Shown here piece by piece: positions 30,380 to 45,377 of a stretch of 64,000 nt of DNA. The first letter of the stretch is position 1, and the number at the start of each line of letters is the position of its first letter. Source of the stretch: Bacteroidota bacterium (lineage in GTDB: Bacteria > Bacteroidota > Ignavibacteria > UBA10030 > UBA6906); NCBI GenBank assembly GCA_030835135.1, contig JAUQWO010000075.1:461330-525329 (forward strand), written 5' to 3'. A program made the translations under genes and the position numbers. The notes beneath the pieces were generated by a model, which searched no databases, was not told the origin of the DNA, and saw only the letters and a list, made by a program, of their open reading frames with translations.

Positions 30380-31633
30380 CTACGGTCGGGGGCGGGCCGG
30401 GAACTTCGCCAGGATGTCCTGCACCGCATCCCGGTGGACGGAACAGCCGAGCATCTTCAACTTCACATAGTCCTCATGGAAGAAGTAGTATCCGGGATGA
30501 GTGCTGTTGTACGCACTGCTCCAGGAGTCCTTCACGAGATACCAGTCCTTGCCGTCCTTCTCCACGTAGCCGACGATGTGCAACCCATGATCGTCGGTCG
30601 TGGTGCCGTTGTTGAACCGGAACATGCGTGCTTCTTCCGTGATGGCGTCAGCAGGGATATCGAATGGCGCCACCACCGCCAGACCTGCCGGACCCCGTGC
30701 ATACCCCGGCTCCGAAAAGTCGCCCCCGATCCCGACCGTGTAGCCCCTGCGGAGTGAACGCTTGATGATCGTCATGAAGTCAGCGAGGGGTACGTTGTGA
30801 TACTCCTTGCTATGCCACCAGTTGTCGGGCACCTCGAACTCGATCGTCGTGTAGTACGGATGCTGCATGAACGACAGGAAGTCGACATAGTCGTCCGGCG
30901 AAAGCTTCACGATCCGGGCGAGATACTCCTGGGGGGTGAGGCGCTGTCCGTCCACCTCGACGTTCGCCGGCGGCGCCCCGATCGCATGGTCCAGGATGCT
31001 GCGCACCGTGGCGATCACGGTCTCCTCATTCCACGCGGCGGCGTCCTTCACCGAAGCCAGGTACTTCTTGATCTCCGGGAAGAAGGTGTTCTCGTGATCA
31101 TGATACTGTCGTCCCGGCTTCAGGCCGGTATAGGATGCGCCGGGCACGACGCCGTATTTCTTCCAGATGCGGAAGACCGCATTGGCCTCCGAACCTTCGG
31201 CCAGATACGACTCTCCGCGTGTCCGGACGAACTCCCGGGCTTTCTCCACATGCTCCCAGTACACGGTGTGCAGTTCCGACAGCTTGATGCTCCGCCCGGT
31301 CTGCCGGTGGATCTCCGATTCGAGCATGGAGGTCGTTGAGAAACACCAGCACATACCGGAGAGGCCCTGCATCACGGGAGGGAGATGCCAGATCTGGGTG
31401 AATTCCGCCACTGTCTTCGGTGCACGGACAGCCGAGAAATCCATCATCATGTACAGCTTGTCCTTGTCCGGCGTCTTCCGCGCCCGCTCCATCCGGACCG
31501 AGAGCGAGTCCAGCATGGCATCGGTGCGTTTGTCGAATACCGGAGGGGCGGACTTGTCTTGCGCACCGCCGACCGGAGAGCAGACTGCGAGTGCCCAGAC
31601 ACTGCTGATCAGGAACATCATCGGACGGTTCAT
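30380..31633 (-). CDS. Exported papain-like (C1B, bleomycin-hydrolase-type) peptidase
   Basis: A 417-residue protein with an N-terminal signal. The catalytic Cys95 is in QGLSGMCWCFSTTSMLESE and His in TTDDHGLHIVGY. The third residue, Asn in papain and bleomycin hydrolase (NSW), is Asp here (LVKDSWSS), and the usual Gly after Trp is Ser. The long insert (YPEIKKY-like and YYTTIEFEVPDNWWHSKEYH) matches C1B aminopeptidases rather than papain. Most C1B enzymes are cytosolic, so a signal peptide is notable. It follows the GH2 gene by 9 bases on the same strand, probably one operon. Confidence 0.83.
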   Translation of the reverse strand: MNRPMMFLISSVWALAVCSPVGGAQDKSAPPVFDKRTDAMLDSLSVRMERARKTPDKDKLYMMMDFSAVRAPKTVAEFTQIWHLPPVMQGLSGMCWCFSTTSMLESEIHRQTGRSIKLSELHTVYWEHVEKAREFVRTRGESYLAEGSEANAVFRIWKKYGVVPGASYTGLKPGRQYHDHENTFFPEIKKYLASVKDAAAWNEETVIATVRSILDHAIGAPPANVEVDGQRLTPQEYLARIVKLSPDDYVDFLSFMQHPYYTTIEFEVPDNWWHSKEYHNVPLADFMTIIKRSLRRGYTVGIGGDFSEPGYARGPAGLAVVAPFDIPADAITEEARMFRFNNGTTTDDHGLHIVGYVEKDGKDWYLVKDSWSSAYNSTHPGYYFFHEDYVKLKMLGCSVHRDAVQDILAKFPARPRP

Positions 31634-31642
31634 GTGGTCTCC

Positions 31643-37131
<5,489 letters not shown>

Positions 37132-37145
<14 letters not shown>

Positions 37146-38958
37146 CCGTCGTCGCGCATACGCCGGGCGACTTGTCGTCGTCGCCCTTGCGGCGCTCTGT
37201 GCGTCGTGCTCTTCGCTGAACATCGGTGGAACCTATCTGGTGGATCTGCGCGATCGGCCGGAGGTGCCGCTGGTTGATCTGGCGAGGTACTACCGCGAGC
37301 AGACCGGTGGCGTGATCCACCCCGTGATGCCGGATACCTCAGCGCGCGGCAACCGGCTGGTGTTCACAGCCGATCCCTTCAATGGACGGCGGATAATCGC
37401 GCCATCGTACTGTTCATGGGAGGAGATCCAGGACCTGTTTGCATTGGATCAGGAGCTGTTCGTCGCGCGGTCGGGTGCGAGGGATCTGCTCGGGGCCACC
37501 CACGCGGCATTCAGCCGGATGCCATTCGACGAGCGTCGTGGCGTGCCGGTGCGCCCCTACCGCACGCTCGCTGCATGGGGCGGACTCGTGTACCCGCCGG
37601 TGAAGCACCTGGATCATGGTCTGTCCTTCTACGACATGCGCCTCGGCTCCGATCCATCCGCCGAGTGGGGTGGATCGGCATACTTCGATCCGGCATTCCA
37701 GGAAATGCTCGATCGGGAAACACAGACCTCGCTGACCGCCGGCAATACCCTGCGGGCCCTTTTCAACGGCGTGCAGTCGTATCCCGAAAAGCTGCGCCTG
37801 GTCCGCGACGCACAGCACTTCCTGTACATCGGCGTCATGGCCATCGTTGCCGATTCCAGCGGCCGCTCACTCATTGCGGCAATGATCGAGCGGAAGCGGG
37901 CCGGTGTCGATGTGCGGGTCATCGTCGATGACTTCTACACGTTCTCGATCTCGAGTTTCGCCATCGGCATCCTGGAGCGTGAGGGGATCCCCGTCGCGCG
38001 GGTTGCCGACAAGCGCCTGAATCAGCTGGACCGCATGTTCCATAATAAGTTCTGGATCCGCGACGGGGAAGAGGCGATCCTTGGGGGGATGAATATCCTG
38101 GACTACGAAAACACGGCGACGGGATTCGATTTTCAGAACAGGGACACCGATGTGCTCTTCCGTGGCCCGGCGGTCTCGGACCTGATGGAGAGTTTCATCG
38201 GGCTCTGGAAACGGTACGACCGCCAGGGGCGCACGATCGCGACCGCTGAATCCGTCCTGACCGTGCAGAGATCAGCGGAGCGTGCCGCGGGGCTCCGGGG
38301 CAGCGAACACTATGCCTCCTGGCTCACCGATCCCGTCACCCGTACGCGCGGCCTCTGCCGCGTGGCCGTGCAGGGGGATGATGCCGATTCGCAGAGCATC
38401 GCCGCGCTCCTGACGCGCTATGCTGAAAGGGCACAACACTCCTTCGTGGTGAAGTCCCCGGGTGTGGAGTGCACGCTCACCGGACCGCCACAGAGCGCCA
38501 TCGACGTGCTTGCCGGGGTGATGCTGGAGAAATGCCGTGTGCCCGGATTCCACGGCACCTTCATCACGAACGGCGCCGATGGCGGCTGGGGGGAGTCGAC
38601 GATCTTCCTCCGGAGCAGGGTGTGGGATTCGGAACTGGTCGGTGACCCGATGTGGGTGGACGTGATGACGCCGGTGATCGATGGGGCGGGCAGGGAAGTT
38701 GCCCAGGCGACGCGCGTGGTGACCCGTCCCTTTGTGGAGGCGGGCGGTCACGTCTACCAGTACATGAACTACATCCATGCCAAGGAGTTCAGCTTCGACC
38801 GTCTGCTGGTGGGGATCGGGAGCTGGAACTTCGACCGGTATTCCGCGGACAACAATCACGAAAGCGCCATCTTCTGTCTGGACGATTCCCTGCGGGTGCA
38901 GATGGAACGTCAGCTCGTACTGGACCTCGTGAATTCGGTTCCTCTCATCCCCCGCTGA
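37132..38958 (+). CDS. Exported phospholipase D-superfamily protein (cardiolipin-synthase-like)
   Basis: A 608-residue protein with two HKD-type motifs. The first is in MFHNKFWIRDGEEAILGGMN and the second in NYIHAKEFSFDRLLVGIGSW, where the His-x-Lys pairs and the downstream Gly-Ser/Gly-Gly-Asn are those of cardiolipin synthase-type PLDs. An N-terminal hydrophobic segment ends in ALCASCSS, possibly a lipoprotein signal with an imperfect lipobox. PLD enzymes of this kind transfer or hydrolyse phosphatidyl groups. Start overlaps the previous gene. Confidence 0.83.
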
Positions 38959-38999
38959 CCCTGACGGGACGCGCGGGGGTGTTCGCCTCCTCGCGTTCC

Positions 39000-41732
39000 T
39001 CAACCCTCCTGGGCACTCTTCTCATCCCCGAGGATCACGTCCCGGAACCGCTGATATAGATAGGACACCACCAGCAGGATCAGACCCAGGCCGATGAAGG
39101 AGAAGATCCTGTAGAGGGTCTCCAGGAAGGACAGATCGTAGATGAAGATCTTCAGGATCGCCACACCGAAGAGGACGATGGCAAGCATCCGGAGGGTACG
39201 CTCGCGTCCCCCAATGCCGTACGCCATGAGCGAGATGGAGAATGCAAGCCATGCGCCGGACAGCATCAATTGCTTGATGTTCTCAAGTTCGCGTTCAGCA
39301 ACCGACGGGTCGTGCAGCGCGATCGCCTTCTCGAAATAGTCCCTGATCTCTCCGGTCACGAGCGTGAGCAGCAACAGAGCGGTCATGATGCGGAGAACAG
39401 GGGCGGCGGGTCTCATCCATTCCGGAGCGCTCACATGCCGCGAGGCAAGCATCCGTATCACCACGAGCGCGGCGAGGGTGACCAGGATCGCGCCCAGCCG
39501 GATGTTCAGGATGGGTGTGAAGTCCAGGATCGGTTCGAACGTGATGCCCCGCATGAGCGCGGTGGTCCATCCGGCCACGATCAGCACGAGTCCGCCGATC
39601 AGCGGAACCGTGCGCACCTGGCGTGTTCCGGTGAAGAAGACCAGACCGCCGTACACGGTCCATGCGGCGGCCAGTACCATGAGTCGAGCGAACGGCAGTG
39701 CGCCTTCGTGGTCGGCGAACCGGATGAACTGGCCATACAGTTCCACGATCTCGGCCGTGAGCGTGGCGAAGCCGACCACGATCCAGGCGGCCGCGAAGAC
39801 GTGTGTGGCCGCGCGCATGATGCCATCGGCCGCCGCGTAGGTCCGGGACAGCCAGACGAGCGCAGCGATCGTCAGCACCGAGGCCGCGAAGTGGAAGTTG
39901 AGGATCACCGTGAACCATTCGGGTGGTGTGAACCCTGCGGCATTCCATGAGGCGGTCACGAGTGCCCCCAGGATCCCGAGGAATGCGGCGAGGATCTGGA
40001 GGACGATGAGCTTCCTGTCGCGGGTCAGGAATGCAAGGAGCGCGCCGTACGCCGCCCATGCCAGTCCGATGGACGGGCCGATCAAGTACCGGAGATGCCG
40101 TCCCGCGAGATGCTCCGCGCGATCGGCAGCCGTGCGCAACGCATCGGTGATCTCGACGGGCAGCAGTATGCCGAGCAGTCCTGCCCAGATGGCGTGGAGC
40201 GTGCCCCGCGCCAGGGGGGTCCATGCCCGTGCCGTGCCGGGTGTCAGGAAGAGCGCGCTTGCCGCCGCTCCGATGAGCATGACGAAGGCCAGCGTGCGCT
40301 CGTTGAGGACCGGGATGGTGCCCGTGACCGTGAACATGATCCACGCACGGTCCTGAAACAACAATGAGAACGCAGCCCAGATCGCGAGCACGGTGGCGGC
40401 ACCCCACACCAGGTCGCCCGCGCGCCAGCGGGCGATGAATGCGAGGACCGCGACTTCGATAGCGAACGCATAGGTGGTCGCGAAGCCGTCGAACTGTATC
40501 TCCGTGGCACAGATCAGGAGGGCCAGCGCGGCAATGGCATACCAGGCGATCGGGTCGCGCCGCAGAGTCGTGCTGCGCGTGAACATCACGAGCGATCCGG
40601 CATAGATCCCGGCGGCGACCAGGGTGAAGAGTCCCATCCATGCGTGACAATGGTCATCGAGGAGAAAATAGAACGCGAAGTAGAAGAAGACCCCATTCAT
40701 CACGGCAATGCTGCGTTCGAGGACCCACACGGTGGACCGCTCCCGCATGCTGCGGAGCAGGTCGATGCCATGGAAGAGGAGCCAGAAGACCGTCACCGCG
40801 ATCGCCCCTGTGATATCGTCGTCCTGCCCGGACCGGGAGTCCAGCCACAGCGCAAAGATGCCATAGGTCGCGGCGAAGGCGAGGGGGAGCAATACCCACC
40901 ATTTCTTCCGGACCGCGATCACGGCGAGCAGTCCGGCATCGAGCAGGGCGATGTAGCCGAACAATCCGGCGGCGTTGGCTTCACCCCTGCTCAGGAGGAA
41001 CGGTGTGGCAAACCCGCCGGCCCAGCCGAGCAGGGATACCGCCAGCGAGTCGTACCGGAACGCCTGTGTGAACGTCACGATCGTAACAGCGCCCATCATC
41101 GCGAACGCGACGGGTTGAGACACGAGGTTATAGAAATTGAAACTCGCATAGACGGAGATGTACAGGATCGCGATCCCGGCGCCGACCAACCCCTGCGAAA
41201 AGATCTGGAATCCCTTCTTCTGCATGCGGGAGGCCCCGATCAGGAGCGCTGACCCAGCCGCCAGTCCGATACCGACCTGCATCCACTCGGAGATCCAGTT
41301 CCTGTCGATCGCATATTTCAGGAAGAAGCTCACCCCGAGAACGAGGGCGACGGCGGCGATGCGATTGAGCAGCTTGCCGCCGATGAGCCATTCCCACTCC
41401 TGCGAAGTCCGCTGCTTCTTCGGAGCCGGCGGCGGTGTGGGTGGCGGGGGTGGGGGAGTCATGGGCGTCGCGACCGCAGGCGACGGTGAGGATGAGGATG
41501 TTGGTGTCACGCTGCCGATCGGCTCCGGTTGCGGTGCCGGCGGGGGGGGAGGTGATGGATGGTCTGCGGCTCGTGCCGGTTCCGGGGCCTGCGTTGTCTC
41601 GCGGGCCGGTTGGGACGGCGCCGCAAGCAGGGAAACACGCACCTCCAGTTCCCGGATCTTGGTTGTATGGCCGTTGACCTTCACGAGAAGGTACACCACG
41701 GCGATCAGGAGGAAGAAGACGAAGAGTTCCAT
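39000..41732 (-). CDS. Large DUF2339 multi-helix membrane protein
   Basis: A 910-residue protein. One N-terminal helix (MELFVFFLLIAVVYLLVKVN) leads into a coiled-coil-like HTTKIRELEVRVSLL and a long Pro/Ala/Ser linker (about residues 40-105). After the family motif QEWEWLIGGKLLNRIAAVAL come more than 20 membrane helices, including VSFFLKYAIDRNWISEWMQV. This is the DUF2339 architecture. Function unknown. A GGAAGG SD precedes the ATG at 41732. Confidence 0.85.
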   Translation of the reverse strand: MELFVFFLLIAVVYLLVKVNGHTTKIRELEVRVSLLAAPSQPARETTQAPEPARAADHPSPPPPPAPQPEPIGSVTPTSSSSPSPAVATPMTPPPPPPTPPPAPKKQRTSQEWEWLIGGKLLNRIAAVALVLGVSFFLKYAIDRNWISEWMQVGIGLAAGSALLIGASRMQKKGFQIFSQGLVGAGIAILYISVYASFNFYNLVSQPVAFAMMGAVTIVTFTQAFRYDSLAVSLLGWAGGFATPFLLSRGEANAAGLFGYIALLDAGLLAVIAVRKKWWVLLPLAFAATYGIFALWLDSRSGQDDDITGAIAVTVFWLLFHGIDLLRSMRERSTVWVLERSIAVMNGVFFYFAFYFLLDDHCHAWMGLFTLVAAGIYAGSLVMFTRSTTLRRDPIAWYAIAALALLICATEIQFDGFATTYAFAIEVAVLAFIARWRAGDLVWGAATVLAIWAAFSLLFQDRAWIMFTVTGTIPVLNERTLAFVMLIGAAASALFLTPGTARAWTPLARGTLHAIWAGLLGILLPVEITDALRTAADRAEHLAGRHLRYLIGPSIGLAWAAYGALLAFLTRDRKLIVLQILAAFLGILGALVTASWNAAGFTPPEWFTVILNFHFAASVLTIAALVWLSRTYAAADGIMRAATHVFAAAWIVVGFATLTAEIVELYGQFIRFADHEGALPFARLMVLAAAWTVYGGLVFFTGTRQVRTVPLIGGLVLIVAGWTTALMRGITFEPILDFTPILNIRLGAILVTLAALVVIRMLASRHVSAPEWMRPAAPVLRIMTALLLLTLVTGEIRDYFEKAIALHDPSVAERELENIKQLMLSGAWLAFSISLMAYGIGGRERTLRMLAIVLFGVAILKIFIYDLSFLETLYRIFSFIGLGLILLVVSYLYQRFRDVILGDEKSAQEG

Positions 41733-41767
41733 GCTGGGTGCCTTCCGGCGCTGGTGACGAGAACAGT

Positions 41768-41806
41768 ACTCCCGGATGCACGATGAATGTCGGTACACCC
41801 GGGAGT
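41768..41806. terminator. Hairpin after pntB
   Basis: ACTCCCGG (41768-41775) pairs with CCGGGAGT (41799-41806) around a 23-base loop, about 30 bases past the pntB stop on the - strand. No U-run follows, so terminator function is only suggested. Confidence 0.3.
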
Positions 41807-41835
41807 GTCAGAGAACGCGATCCCACCTCGGGGGA

Positions 41836-43245
41836 TCAGTGCATGCCGCTGCCGCCCGAGAACTGCTTCACAAGATCGCCGATCACGGCCTTGGCATCGC
41901 CGAAGAGCATGAAGCTCCGGTCCGCGAAGTACAGATCGTTGTCTATACCGGCGAAACCCGGATTCTTGCTCCGCTTGATCGCGAAGACGGTCCGCGCCTT
42001 GTCCGCGTCGATGATCGGCATGCCGTAGATCGGGGTGGATTTGTCCGTGCGCGCCGCGGGATTGACGACGTCGTTCGCCCCGATCACCAGGGCCACATCG
42101 CATTGTGGCATCTCGGGGTTGATATCGTCCATCGCGATCTGATCGCTGTACGGGATGTCCGCTTCGGCCAGCAGAACGTTCATGTGTCCCGGCATGCGCC
42201 CCGCAACGGGATGGATGGCGAATTTGACCGTGATGCCCCGCTTGGTGAGCTGGTCATAGAGTTCGCGCACACGGTGCTGGGCCTGTGCCACCGCCATGCC
42301 ATAGCCGGGGATGATGACGACCAGCGATGCCTGTTCCATGATCTGGGCGGCACCCTCGATCGTTTCCTGCTTATAGCTCCGTCCGTCCGCCGCGCCCTTC
42401 GTGGCCTGTACCTGTCCGAAAGCACCGAACAACACATTCGCGAACGAACGGTTCATGGCCTTGCACATGATGATGGACAGGATGAGGCCGCTGGAGCCGT
42501 CCAATGCGCCCGCCACGATCAGCAGTTTGTTGTCGAGCATGAATCCCATGGCGACGGCCGAAAGGCCGGCGTACGCGTTCAGGATCGAGATCACGGTCGG
42601 CATGTCGGCGCCGCCGATCGGAATGATGAGGAGGATGCCGAACGCGAGCGACAGGGCGATGATGATCGGGAACGCGATGGCCGTCCACGGACCCGCCGGG
42701 TTCAGGACGATCATCACGCCGAGCGCAGCGGCGAAGAGGAGCAGTCCGATATTCGTGAGGTTCTGTAACGGATACGTCACCGGGCGCTGCGGGATCCACT
42801 TGACTTCCTGCAGCTTGCCGGCGGCCATCAGACTCCCCGTGAAGGTCAGGAATCCGAGGAGTACCTCGAGGATCAGCGCCGAGGTCCGGAAGGGGGTCAA
42901 CATCGCGCCCCCTTCGCTCATCCAGAGATAGAATTTTGCCGTGCCGACCAGCCCTGCTGCGAGACCGCCGAATGCGTGCGAGAGCGCGGTTCGCTGGGGC
43001 ACTGCTGTCAGGGCGACGCGTGAGAGGGGGATACCAACCGCGAAGCCAGCGAGGATCGCGAGGATGATCCACAGGTGATGCACGATGCCCGGCTGGATCC
43101 AGGTCGCGGCCATCGCCAGGATCATGGCGATCACGCCGGCCCGGACGCTCTTCCGGGCGGTCTGCGGGTTGTTCATCCAGTACAGCGAGAAGATGAAGAG
43201 CGCTGATGCCACCACGTAGGCGAGTTGTGCCAGGGACGGGATCAT
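41836..43245 (-). CDS. pntB: NAD(P) transhydrogenase beta subunit
   Basis: Proton-translocating transhydrogenase subunit with membrane domain II helices and the NADP(H)-binding domain III. The 469 residues begin with helices (AQLAYVVASALFIFSLYWMN), pass the conserved ALSHAFGGLAAGLVG, and end with domain III: IIPGYGMAVAQAQHRVRELY, KFAIHPVAGRMPGHMNVLLA, VIGANDVVNPAAR and LYFADRSFMLFGDAKAVI. Length and motifs are intact. Overlaps pntA-II by 4 bases. Confidence 0.94.
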   Translation of the reverse strand: MIPSLAQLAYVVASALFIFSLYWMNNPQTARKSVRAGVIAMILAMAATWIQPGIVHHLWIILAILAGFAVGIPLSRVALTAVPQRTALSHAFGGLAAGLVGTAKFYLWMSEGGAMLTPFRTSALILEVLLGFLTFTGSLMAAGKLQEVKWIPQRPVTYPLQNLTNIGLLLFAAALGVMIVLNPAGPWTAIAFPIIIALSLAFGILLIIPIGGADMPTVISILNAYAGLSAVAMGFMLDNKLLIVAGALDGSSGLILSIIMCKAMNRSFANVLFGAFGQVQATKGAADGRSYKQETIEGAAQIMEQASLVVIIPGYGMAVAQAQHRVRELYDQLTKRGITVKFAIHPVAGRMPGHMNVLLAEADIPYSDQIAMDDINPEMPQCDVALVIGANDVVNPAARTDKSTPIYGMPIIDADKARTVFAIKRSKNPGFAGIDNDLYFADRSFMLFGDAKAVIGDLVKQFSGGSGMH

Positions 43246-43703
43246 TGGTGGCCCTCCCCGCGGGTCTCTTTGAACATCTTCAGCATGCGCTCCGTGATCA
43301 GGAACCCGCTCACGATGTTCGTCATGGACGCGAAGAGCGCGATGGCACCCAGGATCCGATATTCCAGCGGATAGTCCGAACCCACCACGATGATCGAACC
43401 CACGACGGCGATGGCGGAGATGGCATTCGTGAGTGACATCAGGGGCGTATGGAGCAGCCGGGACACACGGGCGATCACACCCATACCGATGAAGCTGGCG
43501 AGGACGAAGACGAACAGCAGGGACCAGAAATCGCCGTCAGGCGCGGCATGCGAGGCGGCCGCATCGGTGTGTGATGGAAGAGGGGTGGCTGCGGCGGCCG
43601 GGGCCGCTGTCTCGCCGGGTGCACTACTCTGAGCGGGCACGCTTGCACATGCAAGGAAAAGAACGAGCAGCATGCCCAGCCCGACGGTCACAGAGCGCTT
43701 CAT
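43242..43703 (-). CDS. Transhydrogenase alpha-2 (membrane) subunit with unusual N-terminal extension; alpha-1 absent
   Basis: A 153-residue protein. The last ~100 residues are the PntA domain II membrane segment (WSLLFVFVLASFIGMGVIAR, HTPLMSLTNAISAIAVVGSI, RILGAIALFASMTNIVSGF). The start carries a signal-like helix (VGLGMLLVLFLACASVPAQS) and an Ala/Pro/Ser linker not expected for this subunit. In split systems the NAD(H)-binding alpha-1 gene normally precedes it, but upstream is a divergent sugar isomerase-family gene and no alpha-1 lies in the window. Without alpha-1 the complex cannot bind NAD(H), so it must be encoded elsewhere. Confidence 0.85.
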   Translation of the reverse strand: MKRSVTVGLGMLLVLFLACASVPAQSSAPGETAAPAAAATPLPSHTDAAASHAAPDGDFWSLLFVFVLASFIGMGVIARVSRLLHTPLMSLTNAISAIAVVGSIIVVGSDYPLEYRILGAIALFASMTNIVSGFLITERMLKMFKETRGEGHQ

Positions 43704-43770
43704 ACGCGGATCTCCGTTGGACGTACATGAATGAATGGCGGACCGGGGGTGGAACAATGATAGCGCCCCC

Positions 43771-43798
43771 AATCTAAGAATATCCCGAGAAGAATCAA
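43771..43798 (-). promoter_or_regulatory. Possible promoter of the transhydrogenase genes
   Basis: On the - strand: TTGATT (43798-43793), 16-base spacer, TAGATT (43776-43771), about 70 bases before the ATG. Moderate matches only. Confidence 0.4.
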
Positions 43799-43898
43799 AC
43801 ACCCACTTTCCCCTTTCTTCTCTGGAAATCCGTGTGTATCATGGTGGCAAGCAGCATGTCACCCGTCCTCTGTTCCACCATCCGCACCGATCCGCCGT

Positions 43899-45362
43899 AT
43901 GAGCACGCAGAACCTGGCCACGACCGCGAAGAATCCACCGCTTCCACCGACACGTGTTGGCGTGTTCGGCATTGGACTGGATACGTACTGGGAACAATTC
44001 GCGGGACTGAAAGCCCGCCTGGAAGGATACCTGGGGACGATCGAGCAGAAACTCGCCCGCCCCGGGATCGACGTTGTGTCGGGAGGGCTTGTCGACAACG
44101 TCGACCGGGCACATGAGGTGGCGACCCTGATGAAGACCGGGGAAGTGCGCATGCTCTTCCTCTATGTGAGCACGTACGCACTCTCGTCGACGGTCCTCCC
44201 CGTCGTGCGCGATGCCGGCATCCCCGTCATCGTCCTGAATCTCCAGCCGGAAGCACAACTTGACTATGCGACATTCAATGCCCTCGGCGACCGCGGTGTG
44301 ATGACCGGCGAGTGGCTGGCCTACTGTCAGGCGTGTGCCGTGCCGGAAGTGGCGAACGTCTGCCTGAAGGCCGGAGTCCGGTTCCATCCCGTGACCGGCA
44401 CCCTGGACGATCACCAGTCGTGGGCGGAGATCGGGGGGTGGCTGGATGCTGCCCGGGTCGCGGATGTGATGCGGCAGAACCGCATGGGGATCCTCGGCCA
44501 CTATTATAATGGAATGCTCGACGTGTATTCGGATGCCGCGCTGCAATCGGTGGTGTTCGGGACCCACATCGAACACCTGGAGATCGATCTGCTGAAGGTG
44601 TACCGGCGCGACGTGCAGCCCGGAGCCGTGAAGGCAAAGGTGCGCGAGATCCATGAGGCATTTCGCGTCCTCCCCGAATGCACCGATGCCGAGGTCGAGC
44701 GTGCGGCACGAACGGCATGCGCCCTGGACCGGTTGATCGCGGAGAAGCGCCTCGGGTCACTGGCGTACTACTATGAAGGGACGCCGGGCTCCGAAGAGGA
44801 GGATATCGTCACATCAGTGATCACCGGGAATTCACTCCTGACCGCTCGGCATGTCCCGGTGGCCGGCGAGTGTGAGGTGAAGAACGTCCAGGCGATGAAG
44901 ATCCTGGACGCCTTCGGTGCAGGCGGGTCGTTCAGCGAGTTCTACCTGATGGACTTCAAGGATGATGTCGTTCTGCTCGGGCATGACGGTCCCGGACACA
45001 TCGGCATCGCGGAAGGGAAACCGGTCCTCCGGCCGCTGGGAATCTACCACGGCAAACCCGGGAATGGCCTCTCGGTGGAAATGAAGGTGAAGAACGGCCC
45101 GGTGACCTTGCTTTCGGTGGTCCAGACGCCGGCGGGGAAGATCAAGTTGCTGACGGCGGAAGGGGAGTCGGTGCCCGGACCGGTCCTGGAGATCGGCAAT
45201 ACGAACAGCCGCTACCGGTTCTCGTGTGGAGCCCGGTCGTTCGTCGACCGCTGGAGCGTAGAGGGGCCGGCACACCACTGTGCCATCGGCACCGGGCACA
45301 TCGCATCGCGGATCAAAAAACTCTCGACACTCGTCGGGGCGGAATTCAACCAGATCGCCTGA
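43899..45362 (+). CDS. L-fucose/L-arabinose isomerase-family protein
   Basis: A 487-residue protein of the AraA/FucI fold. The N-terminal domain (RVGVFGIGLDTYWEQFAGLK) and middle domain (MGILGHYYNGMLDVYSDAAL, FGTHIEHLEI) match arabinose-isomerase-like proteins. Candidate metal ligands are the Glu in YYYEGTPGSEEEDI and the His in LGHDGPGHIGI. It probably interconverts an aldose and ketose (arabinose, fucose or a related sugar), but the family includes members with unknown substrates. No SD is visible before the ATG. If the substrate were fucose it could feed the microcompartment aldolase (speculative). Confidence 0.78.
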   Translation: MSTQNLATTAKNPPLPPTRVGVFGIGLDTYWEQFAGLKARLEGYLGTIEQKLARPGIDVVSGGLVDNVDRAHEVATLMKTGEVRMLFLYVSTYALSSTVLPVVRDAGIPVIVLNLQPEAQLDYATFNALGDRGVMTGEWLAYCQACAVPEVANVCLKAGVRFHPVTGTLDDHQSWAEIGGWLDAARVADVMRQNRMGILGHYYNGMLDVYSDAALQSVVFGTHIEHLEIDLLKVYRRDVQPGAVKAKVREIHEAFRVLPECTDAEVERAARTACALDRLIAEKRLGSLAYYYEGTPGSEEEDIVTSVITGNSLLTARHVPVAGECEVKNVQAMKILDAFGAGGSFSEFYLMDFKDDVVLLGHDGPGHIGIAEGKPVLRPLGIYHGKPGNGLSVEMKVKNGPVTLLSVVQTPAGKIKLLTAEGESVPGPVLEIGNTNSRYRFSCGARSFVDRWSVEGPAHHCAIGTGHIASRIKKLSTLVGAEFNQIA

Positions 45363-45377
45363 CGTCCGCCGATCCGG

